This document shows positions 8,515 through 17,110 of a stretch of 64,000 nucleotides of DNA, one piece after another. Within the stretch, counting starts at the first letter, position 1. Each line of letters starts with the position of its first letter. This DNA comes from UBA1672 sp964352665. Lineage in GTDB: Bacteria > Pseudomonadota > Alphaproteobacteria > Micavibrionales > Micavibrionaceae. The translations under genes were made by a program, and so were the position numbers. The notes under the pieces are model-generated. The model made no database searches. It had not been told where the DNA came from and saw nothing but the letters and a program-made list of their open reading frames with translations. Location: positions 1 through 64,000 of the forward strand of contig CAYGSJ010000008.1 in the NCBI GenBank assembly GCA_964352665.1, read 5' to 3'.

Positions 8515-8566
8515 GACTAATCCTCTAACTTAATTCTTTCTAGTACCGTTTTATCCGTTCAGGACA

Positions 8567-8604
8567 AAATAAAAGGTCTTAAACATCTATAATGTAAGAC
8601 CTTT
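8567..8604 (-). terminator. intrinsic terminator after the MarR/small-protein unit
   Basis: A perfect ten-pair stem, AAAGGTCTTA (8572-8581) with TAAGACCTTT (8595-8604), has a 13-base loop. On the minus strand it is followed by TATTTTG. It lies between the small gene ending at 8647 and the aldolase start, separating the two transcripts. Confidence 0.65.
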
Positions 8605-8646
8605 ATTGGTATATAGAGTCTTGCCTTTAAGGACAAGAAAGAATTT

Positions 8647-8832
8647 CTAGCTTGGGGTTGGTGGGGCAGATGTTAGGGTTGCGGCAGCCATTTCAAAATT
8701 CTGTGTCACAATTACAGGGTTGGCCATAGAGAATTCTGTGCCCACATTAGGCATCCCAATTCCATCAAAGTGCATAGCATCACCCATGTGAAGTGCTGCT
8801 CTTGTCTGCGGACTAATATTAACGTTAATCAT
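8647..8832 (-). CDS. small orphan protein coupled to a MarR-like regulator
   Basis: 61 residues, with no recognised family. It opens MINVNISPQTRAALHMGD, is rich in Met, Ala, Asn and Thr, and has no signal peptide, membrane segment or cysteine. Its ATG overlaps the regulator's stop in the eight-base arrangement ATGATTAA, a classic translational-coupling junction, and a terminator follows. That architecture is the main reason to treat it as real. It could be a co-factor, antagonist or output of the regulator; nothing in the sequence decides this. Confidence 0.6.
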   Translation of the reverse strand: MINVNISPQTRAALHMGDAMHFDGIGMPNVGTEFSMANPVIVTQNFEMAAATLTSAPPTPS

Positions 8833-9388
8833 TTTCTTTTAATACCCCATCTTCTACGAGCTTTTTATAAGCCCTGTTATCTGTTGTTGCAGGCCCCCCA
8901 TACAATTCCTCCATCAAAGTTGATTTTGGAATTTCTCCCTTATCATAAAGGGTTGCGACTATTCTCGCGTCCCTTAAAGTAGGGCGTTCCTGATCTAAAA
9001 CAAGTATATATTGATTTAAAAACGATTGCAAACCCTCATGACGCTTAGGAAAATAGTCCAAGGCAGACTCTAGCGCACGCCTAGAATATCCGCAGGTTTC
9101 CAGCTTTACTTCCCGCCCGTCATTCTCACCGCTTTGCCGCGTAATGCAGCCATAATTAAATAACCACTCGATTTCACGATTCATAGCAGATTTCGTGATA
9201 TCAACACGTTTCATAATTTCAGTTTGTGTAATTCCTGGATTTTCATCGATATAATTAAGAACCAGAGCTCGTCTTAAGGATGAGGAGGGGTCTCCGGCCA
9301 GTGCTTCTACTAAATGATCAATGACGAGGCATGCTTTTTGCCCCCGTGTGTTCATTGCCCGCTTAGCTTGTTGTTTCATGTAATCCAT
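8825..9388 (-). CDS. MarR-like winged-helix transcription regulator
   Basis: 187 residues. Residues about 38-100 form a winged helix-turn-helix (YIDENPGITQTEIMKRVD, then ITKSAMNREIEWLFNYGCI and a wing with REVKLE), as in MarR/DUF24-type regulators. A second segment (about 138-185, PTLRDARIVATLYDKGEI then a helix pair) looks like another winged helix, so the protein may carry two. It is the first gene of a two-gene unit with a promoter almost touching its start codon. The ligand and targets are unknown. Its location between gap and the aldolase suggests, without proof, a metabolic link. Confidence 0.72.
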   Translation of the reverse strand: MDYMKQQAKRAMNTRGQKACLVIDHLVEALAGDPSSSLRRALVLNYIDENPGITQTEIMKRVDITKSAMNREIEWLFNYGCITRQSGENDGREVKLETCGYSRRALESALDYFPKRHEGLQSFLNQYILVLDQERPTLRDARIVATLYDKGEIPKSTLMEELYGGPATTDNRAYKKLVEDGVLKEND

Positions 9389-9395
9389 AGCATTT

Positions 9396-9424
9396 ATTTT
9401 ACGTTATAGAAATTATTTGATCAA
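9396..9424 (-). promoter_or_regulatory. promoter of the MarR-like unit, probably leaderless
   Basis: On the minus strand, TTGATC, exactly 17 bases, and TAAAAT. The -10 box ends only seven bases before the ATG, so transcription should begin at or within a base or two of the start codon. The -35 box is part of a TTGATCAA palindrome that the regulator itself could bind; this last point is inference. Confidence 0.55.
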
Positions 9425-9445
9425 TTACAGAAAATACAATTATCC

Positions 9446-9489
9446 CAAAAGTGAAAGCTGGTCAAAGACGCAGTCCTTGAACCAGCTTT
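9446..9489 (-). terminator. terminator of the tkt-gap operon
   Basis: Read on the minus strand, AAAGCTGGT and ACCAGCTTT frame a longer imperfect stem (CAAGGAC with GTCTTTG inside, loop TGC). The whole hairpin spans 9454-9489 and is followed by CACTTTTGG. The stem is long and stable, but the T run is short. It lies 66 bases after gap. Confidence 0.6.
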
Positions 9490-9555
9490 ACCACGGAGAA
9501 CGGTTTAGACCACCATATTTCTATGTTTGCTAATATGTGTCAACACAAAACAAAA

Positions 9556-10566
9556 TTACGCATAACCTTTTTTGTGCATTTCTAAGGCGGTGTCGATCAT
9601 GCGGCAGGAAAAGCCCCATTCGTTATCATACCATGCCATGACGCGCACGAAATCACCTTCAATTACTTTGGTGCCATGCAGGCTGAATATGCAGGAATGT
9701 GGATCGTGGTTGAAGTCACCTGACACACAAGGATCGTCATAAACAGATAATACGCCCTTAAGTTTTCCATTTGCATAAGATATGACAGCTTCGTTAACTT
9801 CTTCTGCTGTTACTTTTCTGGAGGGGACAAATGTAAAATCTACTAAAGAAACATTAGGTACAGGAACGCGTACTGAAACGCCATCTAGTTTACCATTTAG
9901 TTCAGGCAAGACTTTGCCAACGGCTTTGGCGGCCCCTGTTGACGTTGGTATCATGTTGATTGCCGCAGCGCGTGCCCGATAGGGGTCTTTGTGGGACGCA
10001 TCAACGATATTCTGGTCGCCTGTATAGGCGTGTATAGTCGTCATAAACCCTTTTTCAATACCGATTGTTTCATTAAGGGCATAGGCCATTGGCGCCAGAC
10101 AGTTTGTTGTACAAGAGGCATTCGAGACAATTTTATGCTCTTTTTGAAGAAGCTCGTGGTTTACGCCATATACAACGGTTAGGTCCTCGTCTTTTGCCGG
10201 CGCAGAGATCAGAACTTTTTTGGCACCAGACGCAAGGTGCAGGCTTGCGCCTTCGCGATCATTAAACCGCCCTGTACACTCCAGCACGATATCAACATTT
10301 TCGCGTCCCCATTCCAGTTCTTTCGGATCGCGGTTGCGGAAGCGGTGGACACGCTTGCCGTCCAGAACCATCCAGTCATCGCCATCGCGCTCGACAGTGA
10401 AAGGTGCGCGTCCGTGGATGGAATCGTATTTCAAAAGAGGAAAGAAATGTCCGCCCGGGTCATTGATTGCAATAATCTCGATATCATCGCGATCAGCTTC
10501 TAGTATAGAGCGCGCCACAAGTCGTCCGATCCTACCAAACCCGTTAATACCAACTTTCAGTACCAT
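9556..10566 (-). CDS. gap: glyceraldehyde-3-phosphate dehydrogenase
   Basis: 336 residues. The NAD-binding start GINGFGRIGRLVARS and the catalytic SNASCTTNC (nucleophile C152) are intact, followed by HAYTGDQ and the substrate-binding STGAAKAVG. The C-terminal WYDNEWGFSCRM is typical. The enzyme interconverts glyceraldehyde-3-phosphate and 1,3-bisphosphoglycerate in glycolysis or gluconeogenesis. It follows tkt by 43 bases on the same strand, probably in one transcript ending at the hairpin at 9454-9489. The usual next gene, pgk, is not present. Confidence 0.97.
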   Translation of the reverse strand: MVLKVGINGFGRIGRLVARSILEADRDDIEIIAINDPGGHFFPLLKYDSIHGRAPFTVERDGDDWMVLDGKRVHRFRNRDPKELEWGRENVDIVLECTGRFNDREGASLHLASGAKKVLISAPAKDEDLTVVYGVNHELLQKEHKIVSNASCTTNCLAPMAYALNETIGIEKGFMTTIHAYTGDQNIVDASHKDPYRARAAAINMIPTSTGAAKAVGKVLPELNGKLDGVSVRVPVPNVSLVDFTFVPSRKVTAEEVNEAVISYANGKLKGVLSVYDDPCVSGDFNHDPHSCIFSLHGTKVIEGDFVRVMAWYDNEWGFSCRMIDTALEMHKKGYA

Positions 10567-10609
10567 GATTTTCTAAACTCCATAAATTTTGGCGCCTGTA
10601 TAGCGCGTA

Positions 10610-12619
10610 TCAGTCTCTGTTTTCAAGAGATTTCTTGGCGGAAGCGATAATAGCCTCTGCTGTAATTCCGAAATGCTTGTATAAATCACCAGCAGGTGCG
10701 GACGCACCAAAGCTGTTCATACCGATAAACGTGCCGTGAGGGCCGATAATTGCATCCCAGCCCTGACGGATACCGGCTTCAACTGCTATTTTTATGCTGC
10801 TGTTACACACTAGGGACATGTAATGCTCCTTGCTTTGTTCCCCGAAGAGCTCAAAACACGGGACACTGACAACCCTGACTTTAGCATCAATCTGACCGGC
10901 GGCTTCAAGTGCAAGATGCACCTCCGAGCCACTGGCAAAGATGGTGACATCCGGTTCACCGTCTGAGTCTTTCAAAATATAAGCACCTTTGGCTGATAAA
11001 TTCTCTTTTCTGTCTTCACAAAGGGTCGGTAGGCCTTGACGTGTTAGAGCGAGTAAAGCCGGTGCGTCTTGTTTATCCAGTGCAAGTTGCCAGCATTCTG
11101 CTGTCTCGATCCCGTCACAGGGGCGATAGACATAACAATTCGGGATGGCGCGCAAGGCGGCAAGATGTTCGACAGGTTGGTGCGTTGGCCCATCTTCCCC
11201 AAGGCCAATGGAATCATGCGTTAAAACGTGGATAACGCGTTGTTTCATAAGGGCCGCCAGACGAATAGCCGGTCGCATGTAATCAGCAAATTGAAGGAAT
11301 GTGCCCGCATAGGGAATTAACCCACCATGAAGCGTGATACCATTCATCACAGCGCCCATGCCGTGCTCACGCACACCATAATTGATATAGTTGCCGGAAT
11401 AATCATTGCGATCAATAACCTTAGAAGAGGACACTTTTGTGTTGTTTGAGCCGGTCAGGTCGGCGGAGCCTCCGATAAGAAGATTACAGGTCGCCACCAG
11501 TTTTTCAAGGACAGCACCAGAAGTTTGGCGTGTTGCTTTCTTTGGCTTTTCCGAGGCAAAATTTGTCTTTAATTCTTTTATAATGGGTGCAATTTGGGCC
11601 GAGACATCGCCGGACATCATGGCGTTGAAGGTCTCTTGATCTGATGAAGCGTTAATACGATTTTCCCACGCTTCCCGTTCCATATGTCCTTGAACGCCTA
11701 TTCCTCTCCATATGGATAGAATATCTTCGGGTATTTCAAATTCGGCGTAATCCCAGCCAAGATTTTTGCGCGCTCCTTTTATTTCCTCTTCACCCAATGG
11801 AGCGCCGTGCGATGATTCGCTTCCTTCTTTAGTGGGGGCGCCGTAGCCAATTTTTGTTTTACAGCAAATCAGGCTAGGTGTGTCAGTTGTTTGGGCTTTG
11901 CTTATGGCCGCTTCAATTTCTTCGGTGTTATGGCCGTCTATCTCTTGAACATCCCAACCATACGCTTCGAAGCGTTTTTGTGTATCATCGATGAAGGTGA
12001 GATCGGTTTTTCCGTCAATAGAGATGCCATTGTCATCGTAAAGCATAATAAGTTTTGCAAGTTTTTGGTGTCCGGCAAGAGAGCATGCTTCATGGCTAAT
12101 GCCTTCCATAAGGTCTCCATCGCCACACATAACATAGGTGTAGTGCGAAACAAGCTCTTCTCCGAAGCGTGCATTCAAGATGCGTTCGGCCAGAGCCATG
12201 CCGACGGCGTTGGCGATGCCTTGCCCTAGTGGTCCAGTTGTTGTTTCAATTCCGGCATCATGTTCGACTTCAGGATGGCCAGCTGTGATGGCGCCGAGTT
12301 GTCTAAAATTTTTGATTTCCTCAAGTGTAATCTTTTCATAGCCGGCAAGATAGTTCACTGCATAGAGCAACATAGAGCCGTGACCACCGGAAAGTACCAG
12401 TCGATCGCGATCAGGCCATTCGGGGGCTTTAGCGTCAAATTTCAAGAATTTTGAATAAAGAATAGTTGCAACATCGGCCATTCCCATGGGCATTCCCGGG
12501 TGGCCTGAATTAGCCTTTTGCACGGCATCCATTGAAAGAGCGCGTATTGCATTAGACATATCTTTTAAATTCTGGGGAGTAAGGTCAGTGTGCGCAAAAG
12601 CAGGAGCGGCATTTATCAT
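10610..12619 (-). CDS. tkt: transketolase
   Basis: A 669-residue thiamine-diphosphate enzyme of the pentose phosphate pathway that moves two-carbon units between sugar phosphates. The N-terminal substrate region SGHPGMPMG, the ThDP motif GDGDLMEGISHEA, and the central domain with GLGEDGPTHQPVE are all present, with a C-terminal transketolase domain. An earlier ATG (12676) would add 19 untypical residues. The ATG at 12619 has AAGG seven to eight bases upstream and starts MINAAPAFAH, so I use it. It is the first gene of the tkt-gap pair, divergent from the zapA cluster. Confidence 0.96.
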   Translation of the reverse strand: MINAAPAFAHTDLTPQNLKDMSNAIRALSMDAVQKANSGHPGMPMGMADVATILYSKFLKFDAKAPEWPDRDRLVLSGGHGSMLLYAVNYLAGYEKITLEEIKNFRQLGAITAGHPEVEHDAGIETTTGPLGQGIANAVGMALAERILNARFGEELVSHYTYVMCGDGDLMEGISHEACSLAGHQKLAKLIMLYDDNGISIDGKTDLTFIDDTQKRFEAYGWDVQEIDGHNTEEIEAAISKAQTTDTPSLICCKTKIGYGAPTKEGSESSHGAPLGEEEIKGARKNLGWDYAEFEIPEDILSIWRGIGVQGHMEREAWENRINASSDQETFNAMMSGDVSAQIAPIIKELKTNFASEKPKKATRQTSGAVLEKLVATCNLLIGGSADLTGSNNTKVSSSKVIDRNDYSGNYINYGVREHGMGAVMNGITLHGGLIPYAGTFLQFADYMRPAIRLAALMKQRVIHVLTHDSIGLGEDGPTHQPVEHLAALRAIPNCYVYRPCDGIETAECWQLALDKQDAPALLALTRQGLPTLCEDRKENLSAKGAYILKDSDGEPDVTIFASGSEVHLALEAAGQIDAKVRVVSVPCFELFGEQSKEHYMSLVCNSSIKIAVEAGIRQGWDAIIGPHGTFIGMNSFGASAPAGDLYKHFGITAEAIIASAKKSLENRD

Positions 12620-12846
12620 TATTTTTACCTTATAGAATGCATAATACTTGAAGTCCGATGTAACATGCATTTTCATGGGGCGCAGGTCAAGTCTGCGAAG
12701 ATAAATTTCTGTGGTTTAATGGGATAATTTTTTTCATTCGTCTTGACCGTTTCACGTTTTCAACCGTAACTTAGTAAAGTATTCCATTGCAGCTGTTCTT
12801 CTGCGGCTGCGAACTATTTCTTAGTTAACTTGTAAGGGTCACTTTT

Positions 12847-13068
12847 ATGTCATCAATCCGCTTTTCTCTGGAAAAATTAGATCACGTCGTTGGAAAACTG
12901 GATTCTTCAGTTGCGAATGTCGAGAGAGCCATGCAGGATTATGTACCTGCTGGAAATGGGCCGCAATTTCAGGATTCTTCCGGGAATGTTGTGGATATTG
13001 ATTTCGTAGCAAAGAGGCTTGATAAAGCAATAGAAACGGTTCAGCACTTATTGGAAGAAGAGGGATAG
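12847..13068 (+). CDS. small coiled-coil protein upstream of zapA (DUF4164-like)
   Basis: A 73-residue mostly helical protein: an N-terminal helix (FSLEKLDHVVGKLDSSVAN) and a C-terminal helix (IDFVAKRLDKAIETVQHLLEE). Short coiled-coil proteins of the DUF4164 kind commonly sit just before zapA in alphaproteobacteria; the match is by size, position and helical pattern. AAGGGTCAC precedes the ATG, and zapA begins four bases after its stop. A link to division is inferred from context only. Confidence 0.7.
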   Translation: MSSIRFSLEKLDHVVGKLDSSVANVERAMQDYVPAGNGPQFQDSSGNVVDIDFVAKRLDKAIETVQHLLEEEG

Positions 13069-13071
13069 AGT

Positions 13072-13428
13072 ATGCCGGAAGTTACACTTAAAATTAATAA
13101 CCGTGGTTACAGCCTGGCCTGTGACTCGGGGCAAGAGCAGCGTATTGTTGACCTTGGTCACTATGTTGATTCCAGATTGAGGGAGATTGCAAAGGCTGGC
13201 GCAGCAACAAATGATGCCCATCTTTTGGTTCTGACAGCTCTTGTTCTAGCCGATGAAATCTATGAATTGCGGGATCAGGTTTCCGCTTTGCGTGCCGGCG
13301 CTCCCGTTGCCGAGGGGCTTTCAAACGAGGATGAGGTGGCTGTTTCTCATGCCATTGAGCATCTTGCGTTGAAAATAGAGAGTATTGTCACCCGAATTCA
13401 GGGGACGGAAGACTCTGTAGCCGCCTAA
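13072..13428 (+). CDS. zapA: cell division protein ZapA
   Basis: 118 residues. The N-terminal ZapA fold (VTLKINNRGYSLACDSGQEQRI, then LGHYVDSRLREIA) is followed by a helix that dimerises. ZapA binds FtsZ and bundles protofilaments at the Z-ring. It starts four bases after the coiled-coil gene, and 6S RNA then fau follow, the same order as the E. coli zapA-ssrS-ygfA block. Confidence 0.92.
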   Translation: MPEVTLKINNRGYSLACDSGQEQRIVDLGHYVDSRLREIAKAGAATNDAHLLVLTALVLADEIYELRDQVSALRAGAPVAEGLSNEDEVAVSHAIEHLALKIESIVTRIQGTEDSVAA

Positions 13429-13469
13429 TTATTTTTTACTCTGCATTTTTAATGAAACCATGTTATAGA

Positions 13470-13650
13470 TACCGCCGTGCTGCGGAGTGCGTGCATGCGT
13501 CTTTATCTCGGTGGTCGATGCATTTCGCATAGGGAGCTGTCCCTGTCCTTGTCCAATCGGTTCGCCCGGGGGACTTGGGTATTACGGTGCCCACCTGTTT
13601 TTCAGGACCTTGCGAAGATATCATACGCACACGGCTTGCGCGGCACACTC
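13470..13650 (+). ncRNA. ssrS: 6S RNA
   Basis: About 180 bases without a coding signal between zapA and the cyclo-ligase gene, the conserved 6S locus. The ends pair: GTGCTGCG (13477-13484) with CGCGGCAC (ending 13646), and GTGCGT with ACGCAC further in. The central part can open into the bubble that imitates an open promoter and sequesters sigma70 RNA polymerase. Ends are approximate to about ten bases; TATAGAT just upstream may be its -10 box. Confidence 0.85.
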
Positions 13651-13671
13651 ATTTATTTTTAGATATGAGAT

Positions 13672-14259
13672 ATGGCAGAAAATTTGAAAGAGACAAAAAG
13701 TGCTCTCCGTGAGGAAGCTAAGCGTGCAAGAGGCTTGTTAACTCTTGATATGTCCGAGTATGATGCGGTATCGGATAACTTTTTCAAAAGCATTTCTGTT
13801 AATGAGGAGACGGTTGTCGGCGCGTATTGGCCAAAGGGTCGCGAGCTTGATACCCACCTTTTGATAGAGCAATGCATGGAACGTGGGGCAAAAATTGGGT
13901 TGCCTGTGGTTGAAAAAGACAGCAGGCTGCTAAAATTTGCCAGATATGATCATGATATAGAGATGGTTCAAGGCGATTTCGGTATTTTGCACCCAGTTTT
14001 AAATAAAAATACAGAATGGCTTGATCCTGATATTTTTATGGTGCCTTTACTTGCTTTTGATCGTTCCGGGTACAGGCTTGGGTATGGCGGAGGATATTAC
14101 GATACCACTCTTGCCCATTATAAAGAACAAAGGGACGGTGTTGTGGCTGTAGGGCTTGCATATGCGAAGCAGGCTTGCTTGTTTAATCTCCCACGGGAAA
14201 ATCATGATCAGCCTATGGACTGGATTATAACAGAGCAGGGCGCTCTTAGTTTTAGTTAG
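13672..14259 (+). CDS. fau: 5-formyltetrahydrofolate cyclo-ligase
   Basis: A 195-residue enzyme of the YgfA/MTHFS family that uses ATP to turn 5-formyl-THF into 5,10-methenyl-THF. Residues about 8-20 (KSALREEAKRARG) form the ATP-binding N-terminus, and GYRLGYGGGYYDTTL is the diagnostic folate/ATP loop near 142-156. It lies 22 bases after the 6S RNA, and processing of a joint transcript is likely by analogy with E. coli. The ATG is the only plausible start. ymdB follows. Confidence 0.93.
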   Translation: MAENLKETKSALREEAKRARGLLTLDMSEYDAVSDNFFKSISVNEETVVGAYWPKGRELDTHLLIEQCMERGAKIGLPVVEKDSRLLKFARYDHDIEMVQGDFGILHPVLNKNTEWLDPDIFMVPLLAFDRSGYRLGYGGGYYDTTLAHYKEQRDGVVAVGLAYAKQACLFNLPRENHDQPMDWIITEQGALSFS

Positions 14260-14271
14260 AAAGAAAAAAAT

Positions 14272-15090
14272 ATGCGTATTCTATTTGTTGGTGACATTAT
14301 GGGGCGTTCCGGACGCGAGGCCCTTGAGAAATATTTATCCGGTTTGCAAAACGACCTGAATATAGATGTTACCATTGTTAACGGTGAAAATGCAGCGCAT
14401 GGGCGGGGTATTACCGAAAAGTTCTGTAAAGAATTTTATGATCTAGGTGTTGATATTATCACTACAGGCAACCATGTCTGGGATCAGCGAGAAATATTGA
14501 AATATATTACCCGAGATCCCAAATTATTGCGTCCCGCTAATTTTCCCGAGCCCACCACTCCTGGCAGAGGAACATATTGTCATGAATTAATGGATGGCCG
14601 CAAAATTCTAGTGGTAAATATGATGTGCCGCCTGTTTATGGATGCTCTGGACGATCCTTTCAAAAATATGGAAGAAATTTTAAAAGAATATACATTGGGA
14701 AAAAATTGTGACGCTATTTTTGTGGATTTACATGGCGAAACAACATCAGAGAAAATGGCCTTCGGACATCATTTTTCTGGACGAATCTCTGCTGTGATTG
14801 GGACACATACACATATTCCGACAGCAGATGCGCACGTTATGAATGGTGGAACGGCTTATATGACTGATGCGGGTATGACAGGTGACTATGACAGTGTCAT
14901 AGGCGTTAAGAAAGAAGCTGCAATCGAACGATTCACAAAGAAAATACCGGGAGATCAATTTATACCGGCTAATAACAATATGACGCTGTGTGGGGCTTTG
15001 GTTATTACAGATGATAATACGGGCAAAGCGAAAGCCATTAAGCCTATAAGAATAGGCGATATTTTAGAGAATGCTGTGCCGAATAGCTAG
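14272..15090 (+). CDS. YmdB-type metallophosphoesterase
   Basis: 272 residues of the TIGR00282 family. Metal-ligand motifs are FVGDIMGRSGREA near the start, VNGENAAHGRGI, TTGNHVWDQ, and late histidines in VDLHGET and GTHTHIPTADAH. Family members form a dinuclear metal centre and hydrolyse cyclic nucleotides such as cAMP, affecting biofilm and stress programmes in Bacillus. The cellular role here is unknown. It begins 13 bases after fau, probably in the same transcript, and converges on the next minus-strand gene. Confidence 0.88.
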   Translation: MRILFVGDIMGRSGREALEKYLSGLQNDLNIDVTIVNGENAAHGRGITEKFCKEFYDLGVDIITTGNHVWDQREILKYITRDPKLLRPANFPEPTTPGRGTYCHELMDGRKILVVNMMCRLFMDALDDPFKNMEEILKEYTLGKNCDAIFVDLHGETTSEKMAFGHHFSGRISAVIGTHTHIPTADAHVMNGGTAYMTDAGMTGDYDSVIGVKKEAAIERFTKKIPGDQFIPANNNMTLCGALVITDDNTGKAKAIKPIRIGDILENAVPNS

Positions 15091-15100
15091 GATTAGCGTT

Positions 15101-15619
15101 CTACTCTAGGGTGTCTTTGTATTTATCCGTGTAGCGTGAGCAGGCGCTTTCGAGTTCCTGAAGGAGTATTTCTCCCTTACTGTCTCCATTTTTACGGATT
15201 TTGGAAGCAATCACAATATGCATGGTTGTGTGGAAGGCCACGGCAATTTCAAGTGTTTCAGAGTCGATGCGTTGTACGCTTTCCATGAAATGTACAAATT
15301 TGTCAGCCATACGGGTGATAAGGTGGTAGTGAAACATCGCACCATTTGCTTTTAGTTGGACGCATGGCAAAAGAATACCATCCATTGCCGTTACGTGGTT
15401 TTTGATTTCTTTTTCTTTTTTGGCTTTTTCTATTGCTCTCATCATTTGATCGAGATAATTGCCTGCGAGCGGTACAAAATCTTCGCTATGTGCTTCCAGA
15501 ACTTGCTGTGCGCGTCCTATTACTTCATCGTTTAGACCGCCAGATCCCACTTTTGCCTTAATCAAATTAGGCGGTGTAATGAATTCAACTCTCTGTGACA
15601 TTTTTTTTGCTGTGCTCAT
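15101..15619 (-). CDS. conserved helical protein paired with a response regulator
   Basis: 172 residues, not assigned to a family. It is predicted to be largely helical, with charged segments (AIEKAKKEKEIKNH) and two histidine-containing helices (MFHYHLITRMADKF and AFHTTMHIVIASKI), but no clear HPt or CheZ motif. It begins 15 bases after the receiver gene on the same strand, so it is probably its partner or output. Function unknown. The end is convergent with ymdB, 10 bases apart. Confidence 0.65.
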   Translation of the reverse strand: MSTAKKMSQRVEFITPPNLIKAKVGSGGLNDEVIGRAQQVLEAHSEDFVPLAGNYLDQMMRAIEKAKKEKEIKNHVTAMDGILLPCVQLKANGAMFHYHLITRMADKFVHFMESVQRIDSETLEIAVAFHTTMHIVIASKIRKNGDSKGEILLQELESACSRYTDKYKDTLE

Positions 15620-15634
15620 ACTGAACTTACTTCC

Positions 15635-16186
15635 TTAACGAAAATCAATATCTTCGACTTTGTCATCAATTTCCTTGGGAATTTCGACATCGCCTTCTCT
15701 ATCGGATGCCCGCCGTTTTTCACCTGAGTATTGATCTCCTCGTTTTCGCCTTCGATCCGGGCCAAAAAAGTCTTCGCATCTGACGAATTGCCTTGGTTTT
15801 TCTATGATTTGGTAAAGTCTTTTATAAAGGTCGCGCGCATTAAAGGGTTTTACAAGAAATTCTGTAATTCCTGTATCCCGTGCATTTATCACTCTGCGTT
15901 CCTGACTAAATCCTGTCATGAGAATAATAGGAACGAATTGATTAGGGCTGTCTTGTTCATTTCTAATTTTTCTTGCAAGAGAGATACCGTCACATGGACT
16001 CATCATCCAGTCCGTTATTACCAGATCCGGATTGGTACGGCAGAGCTGTTCAAAAGCTTCTTCACCGTTTAATGAGGTGATGACTGTACCCACACCAAAA
16101 GATTGCAATACGGTCTTGAGTAGTTGCAGCATTTGGACATTGTCCTCAACCAAAAGAATTTTCACGCTGTTGAAATTATAAGTCAT
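15635..16186 (-). CDS. CheY-like response regulator with basic tail
   Basis: 183 residues. The receiver domain (about 8-130) has the acid pair E14/D15, phospho-acceptor D59 in VITDWM, a switch threonine in LMTGF and the lysine in LVKPF. The tail carries FFGPDRRRKRGD, a stretch seen after receiver domains in many alphaproteobacteria, then an acidic end. There is no DNA-binding domain, so it should act through protein contacts, perhaps with the adjacent 172-residue protein. No sensor kinase is nearby. It is divergent from yebC. Confidence 0.87.
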   Translation of the reverse strand: MTYNFNSVKILLVEDNVQMLQLLKTVLQSFGVGTVITSLNGEEAFEQLCRTNPDLVITDWMMSPCDGISLARKIRNEQDSPNQFVPIILMTGFSQERRVINARDTGITEFLVKPFNARDLYKRLYQIIEKPRQFVRCEDFFGPDRRRKRGDQYSGEKRRASDREGDVEIPKEIDDKVEDIDFR

Positions 16187-16278
16187 CTCAATAAAATATA
16201 CAGTATGGGTTTTAAAGGGTACACCATAAAAAAGGTCAAAGATTTATAAATACACAGTGTTTAATTCGAAATTGCGCC

Positions 16279-16307
16279 TTTTCTTTATCTAGGTGGCTTC
16301 GTATAAT
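16279..16307 (+). promoter_or_regulatory. candidate promoter of the yebC-ruv operon
   Basis: A perfect TATAAT (16302-16307) has a weak TTTTCT 17 bases upstream. It would give a leader of about 40 bases to the yebC start codon. Called on position and the strong -10 box only. Confidence 0.4.
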
Positions 16308-16354
16308 TTACCTTCAAAACTTTAACAAACAGTAAGAAAGAGTGCAGTAATACA

Positions 16355-17110
16355 ATGGCAGGTCATTCCAAATGGGCAAATATCAAACATCGTAAAGGGG
16401 CTCAAGATGCAAAACGAGCTAAAATTTTCTCAAAATTAGGAAGAGAGATAACGGTTGCATCAAAGCTTGGTGGTGACGATCCCGATATGAATCCAAGGCT
16501 TCGGTTGGCTGTTGCGACAGCAAGGGGGCAGTCCATGCCGAAAGATGCGATTGAGCGCGCTATACAAAAAGGCGTGGGGAGCACGGAAGGGGATGATTAC
16601 GAAGAAATGCGCTATGAAGGATACGGCGTTGGAGGTGTTGCGATTATTATCGAAACCCTGACGGATAACAAAAATCGTACAGCGGGAGAGGTGCGTGCAG
16701 CATTTACTAAAATGGGTGGAAATCTTGGAGAAACCGGATGTGTGCAATTCATGTTCGATCGTATAGGGGAGGTTGTGTATCCCGCGGACAAAGCCAGCGC
16801 AGAGGAAATGTTTGAGGCGGCTTTAGAAGCCGGTGCAACTAATGTCGAGAGCGGTCATGAGTTCCATGAAATTCACTGTGAGGCAGATGATTTTTCAACA
16901 GTCAGGGATGCCTTGGAGACCAAATATGGGGAGCCAGAACGTCAGGGATTGATATGGCAGCCAAACGTAACAACGCCGTTAGACGAAGATCAAGCAGCAT
17001 CAATAATGAAGTTGATTGATGTGCTTGAGGACAATGATGATGTTCAAAATGTAACCGCAAATTTTGATGTTTCTGACGAGGTCATGGAAAAACTAATGGA
17101 AGCAGGATAA
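16355..17110 (+). CDS. yebC: YebC/TACO1-type translation factor
   Basis: 251 residues beginning MAGHSKWANIKHRKGAQDAKRAK, the family hallmark, with RGQSMPKDAIERAI in the first domain and full length. Members act as translation factors that help ribosomes through polyproline stretches, and some were described as transcription regulators. It is the first gene of a plus-strand run; its TAA directly abuts the ruvC ATG. The yebC-ruvC-ruvA-ruvB linkage is widespread in bacteria. Confidence 0.95.
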   Translation: MAGHSKWANIKHRKGAQDAKRAKIFSKLGREITVASKLGGDDPDMNPRLRLAVATARGQSMPKDAIERAIQKGVGSTEGDDYEEMRYEGYGVGGVAIIIETLTDNKNRTAGEVRAAFTKMGGNLGETGCVQFMFDRIGEVVYPADKASAEEMFEAALEAGATNVESGHEFHEIHCEADDFSTVRDALETKYGEPERQGLIWQPNVTTPLDEDQAASIMKLIDVLEDNDDVQNVTANFDVSDEVMEKLMEAG

